Shown: in pieces, positions 37,164-47,271 of the stretch
Layout: every line of letters starts with the position of its first letter
Position numbering within the stretch: the first letter of the stretch is position 1
From: Tribonema minus
Taxonomy: Eukaryota; Sar; Xanthophyceae; Tribonematales; Tribonemataceae
Direction: 5' to 3'
NCBI GenBank assembly: GCA_017506865.1
Contig: JAFCMP010000051.1
Span: 124,001 to 188,000, forward strand
DNA length: 64,000 nucleotides
Translations under genes and position numbers: made by a program
The notes under the pieces: model-generated
Seen by the model: the letters and a program-made list of their open reading frames with translations, nothing else
Databases searched by the model: none
Told to the model about the DNA's origin: nothing

Positions 37164-37948
37164 TCACCTCCACGCCGGCAATGTCCAACACGCTGATGCA
37201 GCTGCGCAGCGTGAGCGCCCCCCTGTTGACCCACCCCCCCCCTACTTCCGTAGCATACCCCGCAACCATGTCACATACTTCAACTTTGAAGTATGCTGCA
37301 CTCGCACACGTGCGCGGCAAACGCACCTCCACGGCGGCAATGTCCCCCGATGCAGCCATGCAGCGTGAGCGGCACCCCGCCCCTGCCCTATCATATACTT
37401 CTACTGCCCTACCATATTCTTCAACTTTGAAATATCCCCCACACCCTTCGTGCTCACCTCCACAGCGGCGATGTCCCCCGCGCCGATGTAGCCGTGCAGC
37501 GTGAGCGGCACGCCGTCGCTGCCCTCTAACATACTTCAAATTGAAAGTGTCCCACATCCGCACACGCGCACGGCAACACACCTGCACAGTGGCGATGTCC
37601 CCCGCGCCGACGCAGCCGTGCAGGGTGAGCGACACCCCGTCGCCGCCTCGCTTTCTACACCTGATGGGCGCTGCAATACCTAACCCGAACCCTCACCCTA
37701 ATTCTCAACTACCGCGCCACCATACATACCAACCCCCCCCCACCCCTCTTTGCTCACCTCCACGGCGGCAATGTCCCCGCGCAGACGCAGCCGTGCAGCG
37801 TGAGCGGCACCGCGCTGCTGCCCCAATTGTAAACTTCAACTTTGAAGTACCCCGCATCCGCACACGCGCACGTCAAACACACATTCGGCAACAATGTCCC
37901 CCGCACCGATGCAGCCGTGCAACGTGAGCAACACGCCATTGCTGCCCT
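37164..37948 (-). repeat. Six donor-side echoes of cyclase exon 38012-38194
   Basis: Copies at about 37877-37948, 37755-37820, 37575-37650, 37454-37528, 37322-37393 and 37164-37232 repeat the bases coding LTLHGCIGAGDIAAVE and the donor. Several retain a GGAGGTGAG donor. Most are followed by an ACTTCAA/TTGAAGT hairpin. Spacing is about 120-170 bp. Confidence 0.9.
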
Positions 37949-38417
37949 GATATATACATATATACTTCAAATTTATGTATGCCACATCCGCACACGCGCA
38001 CGGCAACGCACCTCCACAGCGGCAATGTTCCCAGCGTCAATGCAGCCGTGCAGCGTGAGCGGCACGCCGTCGCTGCCCTCGAACGCGTACGGGCTCAGCT
38101 TGTTGAGCGGTATGCCGCCGCACTGGCACGTCGCGAGCGCCGCCAGCACCATCTCGCCGCTCCTGTCCGTCATTGGCGCCGCGCCGAGCATCTCCTGCGG
38201 CGGCGGCGACAGGCAGCAGTGTCAGGGTTTATTATTGGTGGAAGGCACTTGCGGCTAACCATCCCTTGTCACCTAGAGCTCATCAATCTTTTGATTCGTT
38301 TTTCATTGAAGTCATTTGCGTCATTCGTTGAGGAACTGGCAGGTTCGTTAGGCACGCGATGAGGATTAAGGTATATAGGTGTGTAGGGGCTGGCAGCGCA
38401 CAGCACTACGGGCCCAC

Positions 38418-38640
38418 TGTCAAGTGGCTGCGCCGCGCCGAGCATCTCCTGCAACAGCGGCGGCGGGTTTTGGACTGCATCATCTGACGTCGTGTGCAGA
38501 GGAGCTGGCGGATGAAATGAGGGTTAGGGCATGTACTTGGTATGTAGGGGGCGGGGCTGGCAGCGCACACCATACGCTCCTATCCGTCACCGGCGCTGCA
38601 CCAACCATCTCCTGCAGCGGCGGCGGCAGCGGTGGGATTC
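38418..38640 (-). repeat. Acceptor-side echoes of cyclase exon 38012-38194
   Basis: Copies at about 38418-38470 and 38571-38640 repeat the CAG acceptor and the bases coding EMLGAAPMTDRS, upstream of the real edge at 38194. A tandem duplication of a GGTTGGGGTATGTAGG unit follows at about 38700-38765. Confidence 0.8.
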
Positions 38641-38894
38641 GGACTGCGGTTTTGGGCGTCGTGCGTGGAGGAACTGACGGGTTCGCTGGGCACGAGATGA
38701 GGGTTGGGGTATGTAGGTATGTAGGGGCTGGATGAGGGTTGGGGTATGTAGGTATGTAGGGGCTGCAGCGCCTGACATGGAGTGCATGCCCAGAACGTGC
38801 GGTGCCGCTGAAAAGCAGCAAGTCGCGATGCGGCCTTCGCTGGCTATCGCGCAGGAGTCAGGGATAGGAATAGCGTACTGCTAGGTTCTAGGCA

Positions 38895-39230
38895 AGGCAA
38901 GAGCCGTAGCTCACTTACCGCCAGGGCGACGATCTCTGCGTTGTACACAAGCAGGGTCAAGGCTAGGGTTAGGGTACTCACGCGCCACCGAGCGCTGCCC
39001 TCGGCGTCCATGAGCACATCACCGGTGAGCCCCTCGACGACGTCAACGCGCGTTAGGGGTGAGTCAGGGTTAGGGTCAGGATTAACGGCGATCGCTCACC
39101 TGTCACGGTTCAATTTAAAAATCACGATTCACGGCGGCAATTTTCCTGGCGCCGCTGGATGCCCTCTGCCTCGTACATGAGCGCGTCGCCCGCGAAACAC
39201 TCGATGTCGCCGCCCATCAGGGATAGGTCG
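38895..39230 (-). repeat. Donor-side echoes of cyclase exon 39290-39468
   Basis: Copies at about 39147-39230, 38970-39045 and 38895-38935 repeat the end of the first cyclase exon (coding DAEGIARR). The latter two keep GTGAGT and GTAAGT donors; the first has lost both splice sites but keeps the best cyclase reading. Confidence 0.75.
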
Positions 39231-39468
39231 AGTTTCAACATATGGTCTACTTCAAATTTGCAGGATTACACTTGAAGTTGAAGTCTCACCCGCCGCGCGA
39301 TGCCCTCAGCGTCGTAACGACCATGAAGCACTCGATCGTCGCCGCCTGTGCCGCGGATGTACGACAGCAGCTCGTTGAGATAGCCGTTGATGATCGTCCG
39401 GAACTTCTCGATGCCTGCGGGCCTGTTGGATGCGAACCGCTCCATGCAAGCCGTGAAGCCGCTCACGT

Positions 39469-41550
39469 CTGCGCGGCGGCGGCAGCGGCGGCGGCGGCAG
39501 CGCTCAGATGTTGAAGATCACCGCAGCCGTCTACTTCAAGTAAAGGGGCGCGCCTCTCAGCGGTGTGTGCAGACGCGACGGCGGCGACGGCGGTGGTGGC
39601 AGCGGCGGGCGGCGGCGGCAGCAGTGCTCAGCAGCGAATTGTTCATTGTCATGTTCAAGATGATGTTTGACCTTCAGTAGCTGATCGTCTTCAGGATGAC
39701 CGACTTTTTCTTGCTGTTGTACTGAAGTCTGCTGCGGCCGTCCACTTCGAGCACAAAAGCTCGCCACTCAACGGTGTGTGTGTGGACATTGATTTGAACG
39801 CATTTATGCTAGCGGATTCAGCACGCGGTGAAAGCACACATACAGACACTGCATGAGCTAGCACACCAGAGTTTTGGTCATGACCCTAGTTTTGGTCATA
39901 ACCAAGTGCCGTACCTGGAAGTGCACCACAACGATCATTGGATGCTGCGCCTGCCTCCGGCCTCAAATATGGTGTAAAGAAGATCTTTCTGTGAGCAGGG
40001 CAGCTGCGCAGTGACACAAAAACGGGGACATGGGAGAGGGGGGAGGAATGAAAAGCACGTCAACCAGGTGCAATCAATGACTTCATGGCTGTGAATTTAC
40101 TGCCAAGTGCGTGCCAGCTCACCAATGAATCAGCACATAGCAGAATCAGAGGCTCGGCATACGCTTTAGCTGCTGACATAGCCAGAAGAACCAGCAAGCT
40201 TGAATACATAGCAGCACCCAAGTTCAACAGCCAAACACACCTGGCAGCGTGACAGGCACTCTCGACAGCAGAACACCATGATGGCTTAGGGTCTCAATGG
40301 TCGTTGGCCTCTGCTTCTTCGCTGATCCGTAATCTCCTTGCCCGTCGGCGGGCAATGGCTTTCAATGCGCACTGCAAGCGGGCTCAACAATTCACGATGC
40401 GTACACACCTGAGGGACTCACGGCGCTGCCAGTGGGTTGGGGTGGCGCGCTCCGCCGCCGCCGCCGCCGCCGCCGCTGGCCGGCCGCCCCGCCTGCACGC
40501 GGTTCTGCTGCATCGGCTGCGGCGAGGCCTGCGGCTGAACGCGCCAGGCGCGGGGCGCACATCGTGGCCCTGCAGGTACAGGCGGTTACGGGCAGTTACG
40601 GGATGAGTGGCGAGTGAGCAGTGCTGCGCTGCGCGGCAGGCACGCCTGCGGTTACAGGCGGTTCCGGGCCGTTGCAGGCGGTTACGGGCAGTTACAGGCA
40701 GTGCGTGAGGGTGGTGAGCGCCCCCTTTCAAGACAGGCGTCTTGCTGTGGTATAGTCTGTGCTCATGCACCTCGCGCCGTCTGCCGAATAAAGCAGCGCT
40801 CAGATCAGTGCACAGTGCTCAGTCACTCATCAAGCAGCTCAAAGAGGTGTAGCGTGTTGCGCTGCGCACTGTATGCGACGATCAAGCAGCTCTACTCACT
40901 TGAAGCAGCTTTTGAAGATCTTTCAATCGATCAAGCAGCTCTGCTCACTTGAAGCAGCTTTTGAAGATCTGTCAATCGATCAAGCAGCTCTACTCACTTG
41001 AAGCAGCTTTTGAAGATCTTTGAGGGGGTTCAGAGAGGAAGCGGGGCGGGATGGGGGCGGGTTGGGAAGGTGAGAAACGGTCGCGACTAAAGAGGGTCAA
41101 CTCAAGGCCCGCAGCCTCTCAGGTGCACTCTGTGATAGTGCGGTATGTGAGCGGTATCAGAGGATGAATGTGGTGTGGATGCGTGCTTAAAGGGGGGGGT
41201 CGTTCATGCATGTAAGGGAATGTGCGCGCAGACGCTCACGCGCTTCCTGAGCTTGGCAGTGACTTCAAAGACGCTGATGCCAATGCGCACCCGCATAGCA
41301 TTTATTGTGAGTGAGGGGAAACGAGGACAAAAGTGGGCGCGACAGCTGGCAGCGTTTGTTTGGAGTGTTGGTGGTGCCCGACATGGGTGTATCTTGAGTT
41401 TGCTGAACCAAGCACAGATGATCGCAAACCGAGGCGAACAGCAGGGCCGTGCCTGATGCTGTCGTAAATGCATGGCCTTTGGATTTTGGACCAGAGCTCC
41501 TGAATGCGAGCACACTAACACAATCAAACACAAACCCAAAAAAAACTCAC
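39469..41550. other. Region between cyclase fragment and XPA-like exon; no confident exon
   Basis: It contains GCC-rich low complexity at about 40450-40485, acceptor-like echoes near 39555-39600, and a 49-bp triplicate at 40879-41022. A minus-strand block coding FEVTAKLRKR at about 41250-41285, ending at a GTGAGC donor, could be a second XPA-like exon, but its phase does not fit the first exon. Confidence 0.4.
40879..41022. repeat. 49-bp tandem repeat, three units
   Basis: Units start at 40879, 40928 and 40977, each beginning CGATCAAGCAGCTCT and ending GAAGATCTKT. On the minus strand each unit contains CTTCAAGTGAGTAG, a perfect donor context, so this may be a donor-side echo array of an exon that I could not identify. 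Confidence 0.9.
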
Positions 41551-41907
41551 CCCCCGTTCGTCCGCCTTGACTCTGTACGCCTCGGTTCTCTGCTCGAGGG
41601 CCTTTTCTCTGGAGGCATTGCATTCGGCCGCCACCACGGCCACCGCTGCCCTGACGTAAAGGCGCATGGGAGGCCCAAAGGTGGCGTGTGGGTTGCGTCT
41701 GGTCTTGTACTGCAGGGTCTCGAGCGCTGCCGGGGTGACACCTTCCTTGAGGGAGTCTGTCTTGGTGATGAGATCTCTCTTTCCCCAGACACTGGCACAG
41801 TCTTCGCACACCAGCGTGAGCAGCACTTTTTCATAACTTCCACGATGATCAAGTGGCGCTGGGCAAGTGGCGCAGGTCTCGCGCTTCACTGGTGACATGA
41901 TGTTCAC
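41551..41907 (-). CDS. XPA-like nucleotide excision repair protein, first exon
   Basis: The exon encodes 119 aa from MNIMSPVKRETC to KADERG and ends at a GTGAGT donor in phase 0. A second Met (MSPVKRE, 41898) is an equally good start. Residues ~12-37 form a C4 zinc finger, CATC-x18-CEDC, close to the C-x2-C-x17-C-x2-C of XPA. Next come ITKTDSLKEGVTP and TRRNPHATFGPPMRLYVRAA, matching the XPA DNA-binding block (LITKTEAKxxYLL ... KKNPHxxxxxxMKLYL). XPA verifies damaged DNA and assembles the incision complex in the nucleus. The protein lacks the long N-terminus of animal XPA. A basic FEVTAKLRKR block at about 41250-41285 recalls the XPA C-terminal KKFDKKVKELRR, but the join is not in phase as read, so the 3' end is unresolved. 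Confidence 0.75.
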
Positions 41908-42131
41908 CTAGCTTGATGTAGAGAAACGAGCCCTCTGGTGCCGTTCTCGCTGTATCGGTTGTGGTGGTGCGCGACGACTACAAGCCTGTCAACGACACCG
42001 CACACGAGCACACGCCCCAGTGCGAATAACGAGCCACAATTCGTACAGCGTCATACGGTGGTTAAACGTTCGGTGCACGACGGTGAATCATCCGCTGCGC
42101 ACGTTAGACCTTCGGAAGACGAGTCATTGAT
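41908..42131. promoter_or_regulatory. Short head-to-head intergenic region
   Basis: 224 bp separate the XPA-like start codon (minus) from the start of the next gene (plus). This is the second compact divergent pair in the window, suggesting a shared promoter region. No TATA box was seen. Confidence 0.5.
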
Positions 42132-44608
42132 GTGATGTCTGTCGCAGTGCCGCTGGGGTGGTTTTGCGGCCTGCGTGAAGCCGCGAGGCTGCGAGATCGT
42201 GCCGAAGGTGTCCACCAGCTCACCGCCGCCCAATCCAGGCGGAGTTCAACTTCAAGCGATGACGTGGACGCGTTTCATGTGAAAGTTGCAGGCTCACTCA
42301 GGCTCGCCTCGGCTTCCCGCTCTCCGAAGTCCCCCCCGACCTCGGCGATGCCGTATTCGGCGACTACCTCTGGCCCGTCTCCAAGCCCTCCACCCTCCAC
42401 CCTTCGCCGCGACGTCAAGCGCGCGCACGCGCTCATACCGCTCGCCGCAGCGGCGTCCGCGCTCTTCGCGCCGCGCGCCGCCGCGCTCGGCTGCGGCCCG
42501 CTGCGCGCCGACGTACGCGCGGCAGTGCTCCGCTTTGCGCAGACGAGCGGCATGGCGGCGCCCAAGGCAGCAGACGCGGCGGCGGCGGCGGCAGTGCTCG
42601 CCGATGCGCTGCTGGCACGTGTGGAGCTCACGCGCGCCACGGTCGCCGCCGGCGCAGAGCACGTGCTGGCGGCGCTTGCTGCCTCCGACGCCGCCGCGGC
42701 GCGCAGCGCGCTGCCCGGCCTCGCCGCCGCTGCTGCCGCTGCCGCCAAGCCGGCGGAGGCTCTGCGGTGCGAGCTGGTGTGCCTCATTCAGGCTGCCCCC
42801 GCGGAGCTGGCTGTGTCCATCGTCAGCAGCAGCAGCAGCAGCGGGGGCGGTGGCGCCGATGGCAGCAGCAGCGGCGGCGGCGGCGCCGCTAGCAGCAGCG
42901 GCGCTGATGGCAGCAGCAGCGGCGGCGGCGGAGGCGGAGGCGCCGCTGGCAGCAGCAGCGGCGGCGGTGGCGGCAGCGGCAGCGGCAGCAGCGGCGGCGG
43001 CAGCGTCACCGCCGCCGCTGCGGCGGACGCGCTGCTCCAGGACCCCGCCGTGGCGCGCCGCCTGCGCGACTTTGCGGAGTTCCACATGAGCCCGGGCGCG
43101 ATGGCGCAGCGGCTGACGCGCTTGGCGGCGACGCAGAGCACTGCTGCGGCGGCGGCGCGGCGCACGGAGGAGCTGGCGGCGGCGATGGCGCGCCTTGGCA
43201 CGGACGCGAACAAGGTGAATCGGTGTGCGCGCGCGCATGAGCGCCGCGAGCGGTTTGAGAGGGGCGCTGTGGATCTGGACGCGGATGAGGTGGCGGCGAT
43301 GCTGCAGATGGAGGCGAAGCTGGCGGCGCTGCCGCTGCCGCCGTGCATGGTGGAGGCGGCGTGCGCGGACATGGAGCGGGAGTACCGGCGGCAGGTGCGA
43401 GTCTTGATTCTGAGTCTTGAGTCTGAGTCTAAAGCCTGTGTCGAATGCTCAGGTGCACGGGCGGGCATGCTGGGACGGTGCCAGCGCGTGAAGCTGCTGT
43501 ACAGGACGTCATTGAACTGTTATACAGTACCAGCACTGAACCGCTATACGGTACGGCATTGTACAGTGCGCCTCTGGACTGTGAGGTCTGATGGGAAACG
43601 TGGTGACCATTTTTTTTCAGCAGACGTACCATTGAGGCAGTGGGGCACTTGCCAAAGGCAGTCATGCAGCTGGCAGGAGCTGAAACTGGAATTATTGTGT
43701 TCTGGCACTGCTGATGGCTGGTCCTGGATCCTCATGACCTCACACACGCTTGCGAAGTATGAGGCTAGCGGTGATGGAGGGCCAGCTGCCCTAGAGATTG
43801 TGGCAGGGCCCAGCTCTTGAAGTTGAAGTGCTGTCCACAATTGTATTGGCCGCTTACTGAACATGAGGCTACCCAGTATCACGACTTTACAGTATCCCAT
43901 ATCCCAACTCCAAACTCACTGCAGTGTGTAGTACCTATTGCTGTCGCAGGAGTGAGGCGCGGTTGGTGTGTGCACCTTGCTGACTTTGGTTACGTATCAT
44001 ATAATGCCTAGAGCTCTAGCTACGATCTTTTGATTTGTGTTCATACTGCCTATTGCGGTCATCAGCTTTCGCACACAGCGACAGCAGTAGTAGCAGTCCA
44101 CCAAGGCACCTGGATTGTCTCGGCATCAGCTTCAGCAGACAGTGTCAGGCGTAGCACCCCCACCCACATGTTATCACCAACGCAGCCATTCGTGCCTTGC
44201 TGCATTTGATGGCAGCGCCTTCTGCAGTCATCAGCTTCAGCACAGAGCACCTGTCGTAGTAGCAGTCCATCAGGACGCCTGAATGGTCTTACCACCCACT
44301 TCAGCATGCAGCAACAGCCGTGATTACAGTTCAAAGAAAAAACTCAGCCGTGATTACAGTTCAAAAAAAAAACTCAATGCCGGTATATAATCTCACAAGC
44401 AGCTTTTTTGTTGTCTTGTTTTCAGGTGTACCAGTTTAGAACCTCAACATATGGTCTCATCTGCAGCGTGTCTTTCTCTGTTCAGGTGTACCAGTTTGGG
44501 CACAGCAGCAAGGAGGCGCTGCGCGTCGCCCGGAAGCGACTCGCCAGGGCGCGCCGCGATGCCAACGCAACCACCGCCTCGCCCTACTACGACTGCATGG
44601 ACTACTGA
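42132..44608 (+). CDS. Unrecognised Ala/Gly/Ser-rich protein
   Basis: Two exons, 42132-43394 and 44486-44608, join in phase 0 to give 461 aa; Met 42132 or 42135 may be the start. Residues ~100-225 are Ala-rich and probably helical. Residues ~230-300 are a Ser/Gly low-complexity linker built on (AGC)n and (GGC)n. Residues ~300-420 are helical and charged (DPAVARRLRDFAEFHMSPGA, then DADEVAAMLQMEAKLAALPL). The second exon reads VYQFGHSSKEALRVARKRLA and ends PYYDCMDY. I do not recognise a family. The non-repetitive helical part and the in-phase conserved-looking last exon argue that it is real. The last exon has an acceptor-side echo at 44415-44455 and a copy of its end at 44665-44700. Confidence 0.65.
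44060..44300. repeat. Tandem duplication in the intron of the Ala/Gly/Ser-rich gene
   Basis: About 65-80 bp starting at the word GTCATCAGCTT near 44060 recurs near 44222, sharing GTAGTAGCAGTCCA. Neither copy matches an exon of this gene. Confidence 0.7.
44415..44455 (+). repeat. Acceptor-side echo of the Ala/Gly/Ser-rich gene's last exon
   Basis: The sequence TTTTCAGGTGTACCAGTTT about 60 bp upstream of the real acceptor repeats its CAG and the first codons (VYQF). Confidence 0.8.
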
Positions 44609-46604
44609 TGCACGCTCATACTTCATGTTGAAGTATGACGTGCTCTGGATGCCCACACGGACCCCTACTACGAGTGCATGGACAACTGATGCACACCCAC
44701 AACTCGCCTAGCCTCGCGGAGAAAGAAGCAGGACATGGCCGTCCGAGACCTTTCATCCAAAGCACGTGCAATTTCAACTTGAAGTATGGTGTCACGCCAT
44801 GCACGCCCGCAGGTCATCGCCGCCGTGGCCTTCCCTGAGGGGTCCATGCGGTCATCCACAGCACGTACTACTTCAACTTGAAGTATGGTGGACGCCGCAG
44901 CGTGCATATGCAGTGCGCCGTGCGTTGAGACAGCGAGCGCGGGGGTCGGCCGCTGTTGTCCGGCGGGGAAGCTCATGCAGGTGCAGAATGTGATGCTGAA
45001 TGTATCCCGTGGCGTACGTATGAGTTTGTGGAGCAGAGGGGGGAGGGGTGGGGGGGGGGGGGGGGGGGTCAACTGTATATGTTGCAGTTGGTATATCATG
45101 TATTTGTGGCTTTGATGGCTGGGTATAGGTGGAGCGCGTTGACCGCAAATGTCATAGGCGCTGGCAGAAACTGCGGATTGCTGCAGCGTTGTAAGACCGC
45201 ATTGTCTTCCAACTTTGCACTTCAGCCTGGCTGTGGGGGGCGCAACGCTCAGCTGAATGCTGAATCAGCATACAGTAGGTATGCACTACATGCAGGCCCG
45301 AGCAGAGACTTGTGTAACGTCTACATGGCGGCAAAGCATTGTGTGTAGAGCGCAGAGGGAGAGCGCAGGAGGCATTCAAACATTGATTGCGGGGTATGTA
45401 GGTATATTGCTGAGACCCATGTACATTGCGGGTGCGCAAGTACACGTGTCCATATGTAGTATGCAGAAAGGTTACTGCTATACATCAGTACCATGTCTGG
45501 CACGCTACATATTGAGGATAGCCTGACAGCTGCGTTGAGTCCAGAGGCCCTCAATCGTTGTAGCGTTGCCCAGGCATGAACTTCATGCAAATCAGCACGC
45601 CAGCGCTCAACATCAATGCTATATGCTTTTCTTTCATTCCAAACGATCATCGTTCGTGATCATGTGGTGCGCATTGCTCTACCTGGACTTGCTCTTGCTT
45701 GCTCCATATTTATGGCACATGTAATGCATTTTTGCCTCTCCATGTTGGTCTGTTCAGCCTGAGGTTGACCACTGTGGCGTCTTCTTCCTGCTGTGCCAAC
45801 TGCACACATGTTCACACATGACCTTGAACTTCACATCCTATGCATGCCTGGACCACCAACGTTAAATTGTGAGCACACCAGCAGCTTCGCAAATGTGCAA
45901 CTCCTGATGCTTATGGGATGCATTGTTGCAAGTTGAGCAGGGTTTGGTAGTTGTGCGTGCGCCCAAGTCGAGAGATTTGTTGCTCACATTCTGTGACAAT
46001 AGATTTCAGAAATCATGACGCGTCTTGAGCTAGCGGCACAACCACAATTTCGAGCCTGCGCTCATGCGCTTCCTATGTAGCTCATGAAGTGTGCCCTGAG
46101 AGACTGTCCTGAGAGACTGTGTTCTGCAACTCTGCATACTTGAAATGAGGCGCCAGCGACAGCTCAGGATCCTGTGCGTCGGTAGTAGTCTATGCGATTG
46201 CATGGATCTCAATACCTGTGCTGCACAGGTGTTGCCGAGCAACAGCTCGTGCATCAGTACTGTAATACTCGTAGCACAAATTTCACCAGCTCCTGTAGAT
46301 TACTACCTCAGCATGTATTGCTGTGCCGATTGAATCTGTTTCCATAGATACCTGCACAAGGGGCCTGCTCACTGTGCAGTACAGAGAAGCAGCTGCAGTG
46401 CACGAGTTTTCATGCCAGCATCATGACTCGCATATCTGTCAGCATGTGCAGAGTTGCTGCAATTTGTAGATGTTGCCATTAATATTTGACTACGAGGTGT
46501 GTGTGCAGTTCATTTGCTGTTAATAGAGTCACCATTAGAGTGATGCTGCACTGAGCATGGCCAAATTGATTGAAGGCTGCAATAATATATTGCTGCCCCA
46601 TCAC
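44609..46604. other. Intergenic DNA with repeats; no confident gene
   Basis: It starts with a copy of the preceding exon's end (44665-44700). Then come two copies of a block with CAACTTGAAGTATGGTG near 44770-44795 and 44870-44890, and a 17-base G tract at about 45051-45068. Short open frames after 44810 have exon-like edges, but I cannot assign them. Confidence 0.5.
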
Positions 46605-47120
46605 TACCGTCATGTTGCTATTTAAGCCGGCGGGGCACCTAATTAAAACAGGCGTTTGTATTACTCGGACAAGCTAATTGAATCAAGCCTTTGTATCCCC
46701 AGGCTTAAACTAGGCTCGCCTGTATCAGACACCATTCACCACCACACAACAGGCCCCATACGATTGCTGTTTAGCTGGGGCACCCGGCGATTTTTTTAGT
46801 TCAAGTTGTTGTTGAATTTTGCGAGAGTTGAGTTTTCGCGTGACCTCCGTGCATGAAGCTGAAGCAGGCAAGAGGTCGCAGAGTTGAATGGCAGTGCTGC
46901 GTCACGTATGTCTTCAAGAGGGCGCCCTCTGCCACTCGTGCAGTGCTACAACAGAAACTTACAGCTCCGCGTGCAGTGCAAGGCTACATGCGTCACCAGC
47001 AAAAAGGGGGGGTCGGCTTAAGTTAAATCCAGCAAATGTAGTACCCAGGCTTAAATAGTTTTGGGGCCAAGTATCTTCTCAATTACGTGCCCCGCCGGCT
47101 TAAATAGCGACATGACGGTA
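46605..47120. mobile_element. MITE-like non-autonomous DNA transposon with 38-bp inverted repeats
   Basis: The left end 46607-46644 and the reverse complement of the right end 47081-47118 match at 36 of 38 bases, starting CCGTCATGTYGCTATTTAAG. Both ends are flanked by TA (46605-46606 and 47119-47120), the target duplication typical of Tc1/mariner-like elements, although a 2-bp match can be chance. Subterminal GCTTAAA words occur on both sides (near 46700 and 47050). The 516 bp interior has no transposase. It ends 151 bp before the start codon of the hydrolase gene, so it may affect that promoter. Confidence 0.88.
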
Positions 47121-47271
47121 ATGCCCAGTCCACTTTCCGCACTAAACTTCAAAAGGACGATTTATTCGCGCCTACACACGCCTATAGCCGGCGCCGCGAC
47201 AGCTTGATGCGGGAGCTCGTGCTCACTTTGGTAAGTTGGAGCAGCTGTCTGCAGTGGGTACGGGACTCGAC

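Larger units (their letters stand above)
36233..39468 (-). pseudogene. Class III nucleotide cyclase (soluble adenylyl cyclase type), partial, possibly broken
   Basis: Three minus-strand exons join in phase: 39290-39468, 38012-38194 and 36233-36355. The first begins after CAG inside the codon of a conserved Asp: DVSGFTACMERFASN, then INGYLNELLSYIRGTGGD. The second reads LATCQCGGIPLNKL and LTLHGCIDAGNIAAVE, and the third VGGIVFNNKKEWETFVCGP. Together they resemble the first cyclase domain of ADCY10-like enzymes, which make cAMP from ATP with two metal-binding Asp residues. Oddly, after GGD the first exon departs from the family (GGDDRVLHGRYDAEG), while an echo at 39147-39230 keeps the expected GGDIECFAGDALMYEAEG. 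Either the gene is dead, the assembly has an error, or splicing differs. No start, N-terminal exon or later exon was found. It could instead be a fragment left by duplication. Confidence 0.6.

Noticed and set aside
36857-37635. Open frames of over 200 codons on both strands
   Set aside because: They run through C-rich DNA and several cyclase donor echoes; repeated peptide blocks come from the copies, not from a gene.
42275-43468. Long antisense open frames opposite the Ala/Gly/Ser-rich exon
   Set aside because: They mirror GCN and GGC repeats of the plus-strand exon; the plus frame has the in-phase splice to a plausible last exon.
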